Source of the DNA: Spongiibacter marinus
GTDB lineage: Bacteria; Pseudomonadota; Gammaproteobacteria; Pseudomonadales; Spongiibacteraceae
Direction of reading: 5' to 3'
Length of the DNA: 64,000 nucleotides
NCBI RefSeq assembly: GCF_016906995.1
Contig: NZ_JAFBBD010000001.1
Location: 310,001 to 374,000, forward strand
The position numbers and the translations under genes were made by a program. Below the pieces are notes generated by a model, which saw nothing but the letters and a program-made list of their open reading frames with translations, made no database searches and was not told the origin of the DNA. Of the stretch, positions 19,632 to 28,689 are shown in pieces; positions within the stretch are counted from its first letter, which is position 1; every line of letters starts with the position of its first letter.

Positions 19632-20435
19632 GTGAACAGCGCCAACGCAACAGCGACTCCCGCGTTCTGCTTAGTGCAGATTACCGACTGCCACCTGGGC
19701 GCCAGCCCGGGCAGCTCGCTGTTGGGCATGGATACCGACCACAGCCTCGACGAAGTGCTCGCTTTGGTGCAACGCCAGCACCCGCACATCGACATGCTGG
19801 TAGTCTCTGGCGACCTCTCTGGTGACAGCAGCGCCGCGGCGTATCAGCGCCTGCTTCCCAAGCTCGATGGGCTGGCGGACACGATTGTATGGCTACCCGG
19901 CAACCACGACGACCCCGCTACCATGCACCAATGTGCGGGCGAGGCGTTGATGCCAAAGCAGGCAACACTCGGTAACTGGCAGCTGTTATTTTTAAACTCG
20001 GCGGTTAGCGGCCAAGTAGGCGGCCATCTCGCTGAAAGTGAATTGGCGCTGTGCCGCCAACACCCCTGCGACAGCAACACCTTTATCTTTGTCCACCACC
20101 ACCTGAATAAGCTCGGTGCCGAATGGCTGGACGAGCAATTGATCGATAACGCCGATGCGCTGTTCGATATTCTCGACGACAAACCCGGCGTGGCGGCCAT
20201 TGTATCCGGCCACGTACACCAAGCCTCGGAGCAGCGCCATCGCCAGCAACGCTTGCTGACGACGCCTTCAACCTGTATACAATTCGCGCCTGGCAGCCGC
20301 GACTTTGCCCTAGACGACCTAAACCCCGGCTACCGCTGGTTCACCTTGAACACCGACGGCAACTGGCAGACAGGCGTGGAGCGTGTTAGCGGCGTGGAAT
20401 TTACGGTAGATAAAACGGCAAACGGCTACGAATGA
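19632..20435 (+). CDS. cpdA: 3',5'-cyclic-AMP phosphodiesterase
   Basis: CpdA hydrolyses cAMP to AMP and so tunes CRP signalling. This 267-residue metallophosphoesterase has all metal motifs: D-x-H (Asp19, His21), SGD (Asp61), GNHD (90-93), VHHH and GHVH. The GTG start at 19632 has a weak GAGG upstream. It overlaps yqiA by 4 bp. The 122-bp gap before it holds no supported gene. Confidence 0.94.
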   Translation: MNSANATATPAFCLVQITDCHLGASPGSSLLGMDTDHSLDEVLALVQRQHPHIDMLVVSGDLSGDSSAAAYQRLLPKLDGLADTIVWLPGNHDDPATMHQCAGEALMPKQATLGNWQLLFLNSAVSGQVGGHLAESELALCRQHPCDSNTFIFVHHHLNKLGAEWLDEQLIDNADALFDILDDKPGVAAIVSGHVHQASEQRHRQQRLLTTPSTCIQFAPGSRDFALDDLNPGYRWFTLNTDGNWQTGVERVSGVEFTVDKTANGYE

Positions 20436-21019
20436 GCGCAACAGTCATTTATATACACGGCTTTCTCTCTTCCCCCCAATCACACAAAGCACAACTGGTT
20501 AAACACTACTTTGCGCAGCATCACCCGTCGGTCAGGCTGTGTATTCCCAGCATGCCCAACAACCCGGCAGGGGCCTTTGCCAAACTGGCGCAAGTGGTGG
20601 AAGAGGAACTGGCCGCAGCACCGGACACCCTGGCACTTATCGGCAGTTCGCTGGGCGGCTTCTTCTCGACCGTACTGGCCGAGCGCCACCAGCTAAAAGC
20701 CGTGCTGGTCAACCCGGCAGTTACCCCGGGAGAGTGGGGAGAGCAGTTCATCGGCGAATACGACAACCCCTATACCGGCGAGCATTTCAGCGTGACAGAA
20801 GAAGACCTCGCCTGCCTGCGCGCGCTAACGCCAGCCGACATTACACCCGAGCACTACTGGCTAATGGCGCAAGAGGGCGACGAAACGCTGGATTACCGCC
20901 TCGCCGTGGCGGCTTATCGCGACTGTAAGCAGCTCGTTGAGCCCGGCGGTGACCACAGCTTCGTGAATTTCGAAGCGCATTTGCCCACAATAGTGGAATT
21001 TCTGGGCGTGGCTGGTTAA
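20432..21019 (+). CDS. yqiA: YqiA/YcfP-type alpha/beta hydrolase (esterase)
   Basis: A 195-residue small serine esterase. The N-terminal strand and oxyanion region are IYIHGFLSSPQSHKA, the nucleophile is Ser73 in GSSLGG, and an acid and a histidine are present in EGDETLDY and PGGDHSF. The physiological substrate is unknown; E. coli YqiA hydrolyses short acyl esters. ATG overlaps the cpdA stop (ATGA), suggesting coupled translation, and parE follows after 61 bp. Confidence 0.93.
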   Translation: MSATVIYIHGFLSSPQSHKAQLVKHYFAQHHPSVRLCIPSMPNNPAGAFAKLAQVVEEELAAAPDTLALIGSSLGGFFSTVLAERHQLKAVLVNPAVTPGEWGEQFIGEYDNPYTGEHFSVTEEDLACLRALTPADITPEHYWLMAQEGDETLDYRLAVAAYRDCKQLVEPGGDHSFVNFEAHLPTIVEFLGVAG

Positions 21020-21080
21020 CAATAGCCCACCCAAACCGATTCATTCACGGCGCCGCGATGCGGCCTCGCAGTGGTAGAGC

Positions 21081-22970
21081 ATGTCACAATACACCTCACA
21101 ATCGATCGAAGTTCTCACCGGCCTTGAGCCTGTGCGCAAGCGTCCGGGCATGTACACCGACACCGCCCGACCCAACCATCTGGCGCAGGAAATTATCGAC
21201 AACAGCGTCGACGAAGCGCTGGCCGGCCACGCCAGTCAGATCACCGTCACCCTGCACAACGATGGTTCGCTAAGCTGCGCCGACGACGGCCGCGGTATGC
21301 CGGTAGACATCCACCCGGAGATGGGCCTGCCAGGTGTCGAAGTGATTCTCTCCACCCTGCACGCCGGGGGTAAATTCTCCAACGACAACTATCAGTTCTC
21401 CGGCGGCCTCCACGGCGTGGGGGTATCGGTGGTCAACGCTCTGTCATCGCTACTGGAAGTCACCATTAAACGCGACGGCCAGGTTCACCAAATGCGCTTT
21501 GCCAATGGCGACAAAGCCTCCGACCTGGAAGTCATCGACAGCTGCGGCAAGCGCAATACCGGCACCCTGCTGCGCTTTTGGCCAGATGCCCAATACTTCG
21601 ACAGCGCCAAATTTTCGGTGCGCCGCCTCAAGCATGTGTTGCGTGCCAAAGCCGTACTCTGCCCGGGCCTGAAAGTTATTTTCAAAGATGAAACCGGCGA
21701 AGAGAGTGAGGAGTGGTACTACGAAGATGGCCTGCCCGACTACCTGGCCAGCCACACTCGCGAATACGAAACCCTGCCCGCGCAACCCTTTGTCGGCCAT
21801 TTCAGTGGCAACACCGAAGGCGTGGACTGGGCTGTGCAATGGCTGCCCGAAGGCGGCGAGCCGCTGGCCGAGTCCTACGTTAACCTGATCCCCACCGCTC
21901 AGGGTGGCACCCACGTTAACGGCCTGCGCAGCGGCTTGCTGGATGCCATGCGCGAGTTCTGCGAGTTCCGCAACATGATCCCGCGCGGCGTCAAATTGAC
22001 CCCAGACGATATCTGGGACAAGTGCAGCTATGTGCTGTCTTCCAAGCTGGCCGACCCACAATTTTCTGGCCAGACCAAAGAGCGTCTCAGTTCCCGCGAA
22101 GCCTCAGCCTTTGTATCGGGCGTGGCCAAAGATGCGTTCAGCCTGTGGCTAAACCAGCATACCGAAGAGGCCGAAAAACTCGCCGAGCTGTGCATTAGCA
22201 ATGCCCAAAGCCGGCTGCGCAAAGCCAAAAAAGTGGTGCGCAAGAAAGTCTCCGCCGGACCGGCACTGCCCGGCAAACTGGCAGACTGTGCCGGTGTAGA
22301 GAGCGAGCGTTCGGAATTGTTCTTGGTGGAAGGGGACTCGGCGGGGGGCTCGGCTAAACAGGCTCGCGACCGTCAGTTTCAAGCCATCTTGCCGCTGCGC
22401 GGTAAAATTCTGAATACTTGGGAGGTGGACTCTCAGCAAATTCTTGCCTCGCAGGAAGTTCACGACATCTCCGTGGCACTGGGGGTAGACCCCGACTCCG
22501 ACGATTTAAGCGGTCTGCGCTACGGCAAGATCTGTATTCTTGCCGATGCAGACTCCGACGGCGCCCACATCGCCACACTATTGTGCGCGCTGTTCCTGCG
22601 TCACTTCCGCCCGATGGTCGAACAGGGCCACGTATTTATTGCCATGCCACCGCTGTACCGCATCGACGTTGGCAAAGAGGTGTTTTACGCCCTCGACAAC
22701 GACGAAAAGCAGGGCATTGTCGACCGCATAGAGGCGGAAAAAATCAAAGGCAAAGTATCCGTCACGCGCTTTAAGGGCCTCGGTGAAATGAACCCCTTAC
22801 AACTGCGCGAAACTGTTATGGACCCGGATACTCGCCGACTGGTGCGCTTGGGCATCGAACCCGGCGATGACACCGATGCCCTGATGGATATGCTGCTCGG
22901 GAAAAAGCGTGCCGCAGACCGCAAGCAATGGTTGGAGCGCAACGGTGACGAGGCCGACGTCATCGTTTGA
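21081..22970 (+). CDS. parE: DNA topoisomerase IV subunit B
   Basis: ParE is the ATPase subunit of topoisomerase IV, which unlinks daughter chromosomes together with ParC (not in the window). The 629-residue protein shows the GHKL ATPase motifs IDNSVDEALAGHA, DDGRGMPVD and GGLHGVGVSVVNALS, then the Toprim motifs VEGDSAGGSAKQARDR and ILADADSDGAHI. The length is that of ParE, clearly shorter than E. coli GyrB. Last gene of the yqiB-parE group. Confidence 0.97.
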   Translation: MSQYTSQSIEVLTGLEPVRKRPGMYTDTARPNHLAQEIIDNSVDEALAGHASQITVTLHNDGSLSCADDGRGMPVDIHPEMGLPGVEVILSTLHAGGKFSNDNYQFSGGLHGVGVSVVNALSSLLEVTIKRDGQVHQMRFANGDKASDLEVIDSCGKRNTGTLLRFWPDAQYFDSAKFSVRRLKHVLRAKAVLCPGLKVIFKDETGEESEEWYYEDGLPDYLASHTREYETLPAQPFVGHFSGNTEGVDWAVQWLPEGGEPLAESYVNLIPTAQGGTHVNGLRSGLLDAMREFCEFRNMIPRGVKLTPDDIWDKCSYVLSSKLADPQFSGQTKERLSSREASAFVSGVAKDAFSLWLNQHTEEAEKLAELCISNAQSRLRKAKKVVRKKVSAGPALPGKLADCAGVESERSELFLVEGDSAGGSAKQARDRQFQAILPLRGKILNTWEVDSQQILASQEVHDISVALGVDPDSDDLSGLRYGKICILADADSDGAHIATLLCALFLRHFRPMVEQGHVFIAMPPLYRIDVGKEVFYALDNDEKQGIVDRIEAEKIKGKVSVTRFKGLGEMNPLQLRETVMDPDTRRLVRLGIEPGDDTDALMDMLLGKKRAADRKQWLERNGDEADVIV

Positions 22971-23074
22971 TGGCTGTCATAAACTCACAGTAAAAGCGTC
23001 GCCAGCAAGCATTCACTAATTGTGGCCGCCGCGTAGTATCGGCAGGCACACACTAACAATAACAGGAATGCACC

Positions 23075-23860
23075 ATGGAACAGCAACGGGAACCAATTCC
23101 CGGCTGGGCGCGCGCTTTTCTCGCCCTCGTCGACAAACTGATCTGGAACGCACCGGGCAAGCCGCGCATTCGCGTTGCCTGGGCAGTGGACTTCCACAAG
23201 ATTTTTACCTTGCTCATCATCTACGCGATGATGAATTATTACGACAATTTCACCACCACTGCCTGGGTCTACCTTGGCCTACATGGCATTTATGGTTACT
23301 GCTGGCTGATAAAAGACTTCGGCTTTCGCGACCACCAATTCAATGACCGCATCAGCGTACTTGCCTCCATCAACCTCTATGTTTTTCTCATCGGCTGGTA
23401 CTGGATCACCCCATGGCTGCTGATTTCCCGCTTCATTGAGCCCAGTGGCCCTGTCGTGTTTGCCGCCATTGCCATTCACACCCTCGGCGTTGTCACCATG
23501 ATGGCCGCCGATGGCCAGCGCCACTGGATACTTAAATACCGCCAACAACCGGGGCTGATTACCGACGGCGTCTACCGCTACACCCGCAACCCGAATTACC
23601 TCGGCGAGCTAATGCTGTACGCCGCCTACCCAATGCTGGCCCAACACTGGATCGCCTGGGCAATCTACGCGTATATGGCCAGCTATTTCCTGGCGCGGAT
23701 GAAGAACAAAGATCACGCCATTTCCCGTCACCCGGGCTGGCAGGAATACAAACAACAAACCGGCTTGCTGATACCCTGGCGCTTACTGACCGGTGCCGCT
23801 ATTGCCGACCGCCTAAAACAATCCCCCTCGCACCCGGAGGCCAGCATCAATGCAAAATGA
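23075..23860 (+). CDS. Membrane protein of the DUF1295 / isoprenylcysteine methyltransferase type
   Basis: A 261-residue multi-span membrane protein. The C-terminal part has the conserved pattern of the ICMT/phospholipid methyltransferase/DUF1295 group: DGVYRYTRNPNYLGELMLY (about 168-186), then RHPGWQEYKQQTG near the end, which marks the cofactor-binding region. About six hydrophobic segments precede and surround it. Relatives methylate lipids or isoprenyl groups or are steroid-reductase-like; the substrate here is unknown. It overlaps the next membrane gene by 11 bp, so the two are probably an operon. Confidence 0.8.
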   Translation: MEQQREPIPGWARAFLALVDKLIWNAPGKPRIRVAWAVDFHKIFTLLIIYAMMNYYDNFTTTAWVYLGLHGIYGYCWLIKDFGFRDHQFNDRISVLASINLYVFLIGWYWITPWLLISRFIEPSGPVVFAAIAIHTLGVVTMMAADGQRHWILKYRQQPGLITDGVYRYTRNPNYLGELMLYAAYPMLAQHWIAWAIYAYMASYFLARMKNKDHAISRHPGWQEYKQQTGLLIPWRLLTGAAIADRLKQSPSHPEASINAK

Positions 23861-24260
23861 AACTTCCTGGAAGCGCTTTTATCGCTTCGCCGCATTCTTC
23901 AACTTCGCGGCGGCGTTTATGCTGCTATTTGCCACTGAGGCCTTCTTTGCCCTGCTGCAAATGCAAAGCCTCTATGTGCCCGAGCTACTGCCCTGGGCCC
24001 ATCAATTTGGCGTGCTGGTATTGGTGTTTGGCTTTGGTTATTGGCGCATTGCCGGCAACCCAAAAGACCACAAAGACATTATCTGGATGGGTTGCATCGG
24101 CAAAACCCTGGTCTTCGTTGCGGCCTGGGTGGATGCATTGAGCTTTCCGGCACTGATGCCCTTCGCTATTTTTGTGATCGCCGATCTCGCCTTTGCGGTG
24201 TTTTACGGCCTGTACCTACTCAACCATGCCCGATACGAGGGCCAGCGCCAATTGCGCTAG
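23850..24260 (+). CDS. Small four-helix membrane protein, unknown function
   Basis: A 136-residue protein with four hydrophobic segments (about 12-32, 48-66, 75-93, 98-120), starting WKRFYRFAAFFNFAAAFMLLF. I do not recognise a named family. It overlaps the preceding methyltransferase-like membrane gene by 11 bp and probably acts with it. A terminator follows. Confidence 0.75.
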   Translation: MQNETSWKRFYRFAAFFNFAAAFMLLFATEAFFALLQMQSLYVPELLPWAHQFGVLVLVFGFGYWRIAGNPKDHKDIIWMGCIGKTLVFVAAWVDALSFPALMPFAIFVIADLAFAVFYGLYLLNHARYEGQRQLR

Positions 24261-24284
24261 CGCTCAACGCACGCGTAGTGCTTG

Positions 24285-24313
24285 TGGAGGGCCCCCGGGC
24301 CTTCCACCTTTTT
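24285..24313 (+). terminator. Intrinsic terminator after the four-helix membrane protein gene
   Basis: TGGAGGGCCC (24285-24294) pairs with GGGCCTTCCA (24297-24306), one G-T pair, followed by CCTTTTTAA. It lies between two convergent genes. Confidence 0.75.
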
Positions 24314-24515
24314 AATTCTCGTCAGACTCTATCGCCCGACGCTCGCGATCATAGTCATCGTAGGGCTGCACCGTCTGCGCGATACATGCCTCGTACTGAG
24401 AGGGCGGCAGCTTATCGCACTCGAAACGATTACTCGCCTGAATACTCTCGTATAAGCCTCGGCTCGCACAACCGCTGAGTAAAATCAGCGCGCCAACCGC
24501 CGATACACGTTTCAT
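24312..24515 (-). CDS. Small lipoprotein, unknown function
   Basis: A 67-residue predicted lipoprotein. The signal sequence MKRVSAVGALILLSGC ends in a lipobox with Cys16, and the short mature part is charged and has two further cysteines (FECDKLPPSQYEACIAQ). The ATG at 24515 has GGAG nine bases upstream, better than the ATG at 24521. Small lipoproteins with a C-x8-C pair like this are common but uncharacterised in gammaproteobacteria. It follows rluF after 21 bp. Confidence 0.7.
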   Translation of the reverse strand: MKRVSAVGALILLSGCASRGLYESIQASNRFECDKLPPSQYEACIAQTVQPYDDYDRERRAIESDEN

Positions 24516-24536
24516 CCGCATACTCCAACAATGTCG

Positions 24537-25337
24537 CTAGCGCCGGCGGCCGCCTGTTTTGGGGCCATTCTGTCGCCGTGGACGCGACTTGCCAGCCGCC
24601 CCTGCGGTGCCCGACAAACCGCCCACGGCTTGATTGATCTCCGCCATTTCCTCAGCGCTGAGGTTGCGCCACTGACCGAGCTTCAACGCATCCAGTTTGA
24701 CGTTCATAATCCGCGTGCGCTTGAGCCGCGTTACTTCATAGCCAAAGTGTTCGCACATTCGCCGAATCTGGCGATTCATACCCTGCACCAAGATAATTTT
24801 GAACACATTGCGACTGAGGATCATGACCTTGCAGGGCTTGGTAACGGTGCCAAGGATAGGCACGCCTTTGGCCATTCGCTCGGCAAACTGTCCGCTCAAC
24901 GGCTTATCGACGGTGACGATATATTCCTTTTCGTGGGCATTTTCAGCACGCAGAATTTTATTCACGATGTCGCCATCGCTGGTCAGAAAAATCAGCCCCT
25001 CGGAATCTTTGTCCAGGCGACCCACGGGAAAAATGCGCTTTTTGTGGCCGACGGCGTCGATAATATTGCCCGGCACATGGGCTTCGGTGGTACAGGTGAT
25101 GCCCACCGGCTTGTGGTAGGCGATATACACCCTGTCGGTTTTATCCGGGTTTACCGTGCGAATGCGTTTGCCTTCCACCATCACGACATCGCCGGGCATC
25201 ACCTGTGCGCCGAGACCGGGGCGTTTACCATTGATACTGACTTGATTCTGCAAAATCAGCTTGTCGGCTTCGCGACGCGAGCAATAGCCCGAGTCACTGA
25301 TAAACTTATTTAAGCGCCGTCCTTCACCATTACTCAC
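24537..25337 (-). CDS. rluF: 23S rRNA pseudouridine synthase RluF
   Basis: A 266-residue RsuA-family pseudouridine synthase. An N-terminal S4 RNA-binding domain (RLNKFISDSGYCSRREAD, about 8-60) is followed by the catalytic domain with Asp109 in GRLDKDSEGL. The stretch NKILRAENAHEKEYIVTVDK and GMNRQIRRMCEHFGYEV are nearly the E. coli RluF sequence, which supports the specific assignment over RluB/RluE. The C-terminus is a short basic tail. The start codon is GTG with AGAGAG upstream. Confidence 0.92.
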   Translation of the reverse strand: MSNGEGRRLNKFISDSGYCSRREADKLILQNQVSINGKRPGLGAQVMPGDVVMVEGKRIRTVNPDKTDRVYIAYHKPVGITCTTEAHVPGNIIDAVGHKKRIFPVGRLDKDSEGLIFLTSDGDIVNKILRAENAHEKEYIVTVDKPLSGQFAERMAKGVPILGTVTKPCKVMILSRNVFKIILVQGMNRQIRRMCEHFGYEVTRLKRTRIMNVKLDALKLGQWRNLSAEEMAEINQAVGGLSGTAGAAGKSRPRRQNGPKTGGRRR

Positions 25338-25456
25338 GCTGCATCTCTCTTTACTTGCTACTCACGCCCGCTACCGATGGTGGTCTCGGGATAACAAGTC
25401 TGACACAGAAATCATTGAGATGAACTACAAGCGCTGAGCAAAGCAGGGGCGAGGGA

Positions 25457-25485
25457 GAAAAAAGAGGTGGTCGCCGGCCACCTCC
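25457..25485 (-). terminator. Intrinsic terminator of the truncated SDR gene
   Basis: On the minus strand GAGGTGG pairs with CCACCTC (25464-25470 with 25478-25484) around 7 nt, followed by TTTTTT (25458-25463). It survives intact behind the broken gene. Confidence 0.8.
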
Positions 25486-25501
25486 CTCCCCGAGGGGATT
25501 C

Positions 25502-25795
25502 TTAACGGCCGGTATAGCCACCGTCCATAACCAGTTCCGAGCCGGTCATATAACTTGCCGCGTCGGAAAGCAAAAACACAATACCCTGGGCAATTTCCTC
25601 TGCCCGCGCCATACGCCCCATCGGGATACTGGCCACCACTCGCGTAGCAAAGGCATTGGCGTCGTCCTCTGACAGCTTGGCCAGCGCGCCGCTTACCAGA
25701 GGCGTTTCTACATAACCGGGGTGAAGGGAGTTCACGCGAATACCGTAGTCGCGATCGGCACAATACAGCGCCAGCGACTTGGTCAGTGCGCGCTT
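25502..25795 (-). pseudogene. Truncated SDR oxidoreductase, C-terminal fragment
   Basis: The last 97 codons of a short-chain dehydrogenase remain: ALTKSLALYCADRDYGIRVN, then HPGYVETPL, MGRMARAEEIAQGIVFLLSD and the terminal DGGYTGR. These correspond to the part just after the catalytic Y-x3-K of the family. In the same frame a TGA stops the sequence immediately upstream (about 25797-25799) and the next 660 bp hold no Rossmann motif or active site. The gene is therefore a remnant, with its own terminator preserved. An internal ATG-type start could express only a non-functional tail. Confidence 0.85.
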
Positions 25796-26456
25796 TCACG
25801 GTCTGGATGGCCGCACGACTGCCGAGCCACCCAAAGACGATCGCAAACTGCTACAGCCCTTCCTCGAACTGGTTTCCCACACCTGCCAGCGTAAAACTAC
25901 CAAGCCCCGCTTTCCCGAGGCTTTTTGTTTGGCTGATTACTGCTTAAGAAAATACAAAATAACTCAAATTGGCTAACTTTTTTATTCCGTTTCTACTCAT
26001 TTTGAATGCAAAGTATCTGCTGCTTTCTATGCCCTTCGCCCCGTCATATCAGCCGCTAAAAGATCAGACATGGCCACTTTATAAGTATTATTTAAGCTAA
26101 CTAAATATTTTCGGCATTCAAATTCATTTCATTCAAGTAGCTAGCTTTCTGAATAAAGCTGCAAGTCGCGCCCTGGCACGCTCCTGCGTAGAAAAAGCGT
26201 AAATGTCCCTCTCCTACCTACCAAGCGACGTTTAATCCAAAAGTTGCATTGTTTAAACAAGAGAATAGAAAGTAATTCGCCCAGCAACGCGAAATAAACC
26301 ACTAAAATAGTGGGTTAGAAACTTTCACTCGCACCCACAGGCACTCGCTGTCATCACTGGATACGCTATCTTACAATACAGCCGCATATATCCGAGAGCG
26401 GAACCGCAGACCATCATGTATATGGCACTCAAACACACCAAAAAGTAGAGAACGCA
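25796..26456. other. Gene-poor, AT-rich interval beside the SDR remnant
   Basis: About 660 bp with no gene I can support. A 65-codon open frame on the plus strand (25779-25976, reading DDRKLLQPFLELV) has no ribosome site or known family and may be the tail of a lost gene. AAGCC...GGCTTTTT near 25900-25925 is a weak terminator-like hairpin. From about 25950 to 26330 the DNA is clearly more AT-rich than its neighbours. CCACTA-AAA-TAGTGG (26299-26313) is a small perfect hairpin. The interval looks like a deletion or insertion scar. Confidence 0.6.
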
Positions 26457-27521
26457 ATGCTCCAGCTAGGTAACGCGCATTTTCGCCACCCAGTGATTCA
26501 AGCACCGATGGCGGGTTCACAAGACAGTGAACTCGCGCTGGCTGTCGGCCGTGCCGGCGGGCTGGGTTCGCTGCCCTGTGCCATGCTAAGCCTCGATAAG
26601 CTGGAGCAGGAACTCCAGGTATTGCGGAGCTTGGAGAGCTATAACCTCAACTTCTTTTGCCACGATGCAGCAGCAGCCGAGCTCACTCGCAATGCCGAGA
26701 AACTCCAGCACTGGCAACAGCTATTGCAACCTTTTTACGAAGCGTGGGGAATCGCCCCACCCAACCCAATGACACCCGCGAGCCGCCAACCCTACAGTGC
26801 AGCGCAGGCAGAGTTGCTGGCCGCGTATCGGCCACCGGTAGTGAGTTTCCACTTCGGATTGCCAAAAGCCGCTTTGCTGCGCCAAATAAAAAGCTGGGGC
26901 ACCGCCGTTATTTCAACCGCCTGCACCGTCGATGAGGCAGTGTATCTGCAGAGTGAAGGGGTAGACGCCATTATCTTGCAGGGGCTGGAGGCAGGAGGGC
27001 ACCGCGGTCACTTCCTGCGCGGCGACCTGGCGGGGCAGATGCCCACACTGAAGCTATTGGAAGCTTGCCGAGATAAAATTTCGCTGCCACTTATTGCGGC
27101 TGGCGGCCTTAGCACCGCCCCTGCGGTTCGCCTCGCCATTGCCTCGGGCGCCATTGCCGTACAGGCTGGCACCGCCTATTTGTTGTGCCCAGAGGCAAAA
27201 ACCTCTGCGGTTCACCGCCGCGCCATGACATCGGCAGCCGATGCCTCCACGGCTGAGGCAACCCAGCTGACAAATTTATTCTCCGGTCGACCGGCACGCG
27301 GGCTGAGCAACCAGCTCATGCAAACCCTGGGGGCACTTCGCGACGACCTGCCGGCGTTCCCACTTTGCAGCGGCCTACTTGCACCGCTACGCACGGCAGC
27401 AGAAGCGCAAAACAAGGGCGACTTTTCGCCGCTATGGGCCGGGACCTCTGTGCAAGACTGTCGCGTTACGTCCGCTGCAGAGGTAACTCAGCAGCTGGTC
27501 GCGGAAACTTTCCAGGGCTGA
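26457..27521 (+). CDS. Nitronate monooxygenase family protein
   Basis: A 354-residue FMN TIM-barrel protein of the nitronate monooxygenase (2-nitropropane dioxygenase) family. Motifs are HPVIQAPMAGSQDSELALAV at the FMN site, the GLEAGGHRGHF stretch with His182, and PLIAAGGLS followed by AVQAGTAYLLCPEA for phosphate binding. Members oxidise alkyl nitronates such as propionate 3-nitronate, or act as enoyl reductase-like enzymes. It stands alone beside the AT-rich scar and upstream of a DUF805 gene. A nitroreductase lies nearby but on the other strand. Confidence 0.9.
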   Translation: MLQLGNAHFRHPVIQAPMAGSQDSELALAVGRAGGLGSLPCAMLSLDKLEQELQVLRSLESYNLNFFCHDAAAAELTRNAEKLQHWQQLLQPFYEAWGIAPPNPMTPASRQPYSAAQAELLAAYRPPVVSFHFGLPKAALLRQIKSWGTAVISTACTVDEAVYLQSEGVDAIILQGLEAGGHRGHFLRGDLAGQMPTLKLLEACRDKISLPLIAAGGLSTAPAVRLAIASGAIAVQAGTAYLLCPEAKTSAVHRRAMTSAADASTAEATQLTNLFSGRPARGLSNQLMQTLGALRDDLPAFPLCSGLLAPLRTAAEAQNKGDFSPLWAGTSVQDCRVTSAAEVTQQLVAETFQG

Positions 27522-27613
27522 CGAGCCGCAAACAAGGCTAGGAAAGCGAACACAGATCGTTGCACAATTGGACTGACGGCAAACCGCCTATCAGACTTGT
27601 CAGGGAGACAACC

Positions 27614-28027
27614 ATGGAGCCACAAGGCGCTATCCTTCGCAGCCCCTTCGACTGCTATATAAACGCATGGCGACATTACGCGGACTTTAGAGGTCGCTCA
27701 CGGCGGCGCGAATATTGGTTTTTTGTGCTGTTCAATATATTGATCAGCATGGCGCTAAGCATAATCGACAGCGCTTTGGGCCTGGGCAATGCCGAAATTG
27801 GCGCTGGGCTGTTTAGCGGCCTGTATGGCTTGGCGGTGTTGTTGCCATCAATAGGCTACGCTGCGCGCCGACTGCACGATATCGGCCGCAGCGCATGGTG
27901 GCTGCTGCTAATTGTGATTCCGCTACTGGGCCCCTTGGTTATTTTGGTGTTTACCGTGCTCGACAGCGAGCCCGGCGACAATGCCTTTGGCCCCAACCCC
28001 AAAGGCATTGACGACCCCGCTAGCTAG
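27614..28027 (+). CDS. DUF805 family membrane protein
   Basis: A 137-residue protein with four membrane segments and the DUF805 hallmarks WRHYADFRGRSRRREYWFFVLFN at the start, RRLHDIGRSAWW in the middle and FGPNPKG at the end. Function unknown. The ATG at 27614 has AGGGAG upstream and is preferred over 27560. Its stop overlaps the stop of the convergent nitroreductase gene by 4 bp. Confidence 0.92.
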   Translation: MEPQGAILRSPFDCYINAWRHYADFRGRSRRREYWFFVLFNILISMALSIIDSALGLGNAEIGAGLFSGLYGLAVLLPSIGYAARRLHDIGRSAWWLLLIVIPLLGPLVILVFTVLDSEPGDNAFGPNPKGIDDPAS

Positions 28028-28689
28028 GAAATCAGCGTGACGACATCCTCCAGCGGCGCGCGATCCATGATCACCTTATTGATTTGCTCACCGGGCTGCT
28101 CGTAGCCGAAAGACAGCCCGCAGATAATGCCATGCCCCTCAGGCAGATTGGCGATCTCTTTGACCGGATCGGGGAAAAAGGCCAGCGCGCCCTGGGGAAT
28201 GCTGGCCAGGCCGTAATCGACGAGCAGTAACATTAGCGTCTGCAGGTATATGCCAATATCGATCGCGTTCACCGAACCCATGCCGGTGGGCATAGAAATG
28301 AACGCGACGTGCGGGGCGCCAAAGAACTGCCAGTTCTTCAACATTAGGGCCTGACGCTTGTCTTTTTCGTGGCGCTCAATGCCCATGGTGCCGTAGTAGG
28401 TCATCGCGCAGTCGAATTGCCGCTCTTTATACACGCCGTCTAGATCGGCATCGCCGGGTTTAAAGGCGGGCGAGGGTGCCTTGCCACTGAGAATTTCTGT
28501 GACAATGGCATCTTCAAGCTTGTTGCGCGCCTCGCCACTCACCACCGTGATATGCCAGGGCTGGGTATTGCAGTTTGAGGGGGCGTGGCGGGCAATATCC
28601 AAAATTTCACGCAACAGTTCTTCAGGCACGGGGTCGGGCTTAAAGCCCCGAATGGAACGGCGGGCTTTTACGGCTTCAGCTACACGCAT
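28024..28689 (-). CDS. Nitroreductase family protein
   Basis: A 221-residue FMN-dependent oxidoreductase. RRSIRGFKPDPVPEELL at the start binds the FMN phosphate, ARHAPSNCNTQPWHITVV is the conserved NTQPW motif, and a Gly/Leu-rich core follows. Such proteins reduce nitro compounds, quinones or flavins with NAD(P)H. The physiological substrate cannot be read from sequence. Convergent with the DUF805 gene, divergent from the GGDEF/EAL gene. Confidence 0.92.
   Translation of the reverse strand: MRVAEAVKARRSIRGFKPDPVPEELLREILDIARHAPSNCNTQPWHITVVSGEARNKLEDAIVTEILSGKAPSPAFKPGDADLDGVYKERQFDCAMTYYGTMGIERHEKDKRQALMLKNWQFFGAPHVAFISMPTGMGSVNAIDIGIYLQTLMLLLVDYGLASIPQGALAFFPDPVKEIANLPEGHGIICGLSFGYEQPGEQINKVIMDRAPLEDVVTLIS

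Noticed and set aside
21450-22061. 203-residue open frame opposite parE
   Set aside because: Antisense to conserved topoisomerase motifs; composition reflects the GC-rich third positions of parE.
24531-25313. 260-residue open frame on the plus strand opposite rluF
   Set aside because: It is fully antisense to a well-matched RluF gene, has no family resemblance and no ribosome site.
25779-25976. 65-codon open frame beside the SDR fragment
   Set aside because: No ribosome site or family and it starts within the broken SDR; described only as part of the scar.
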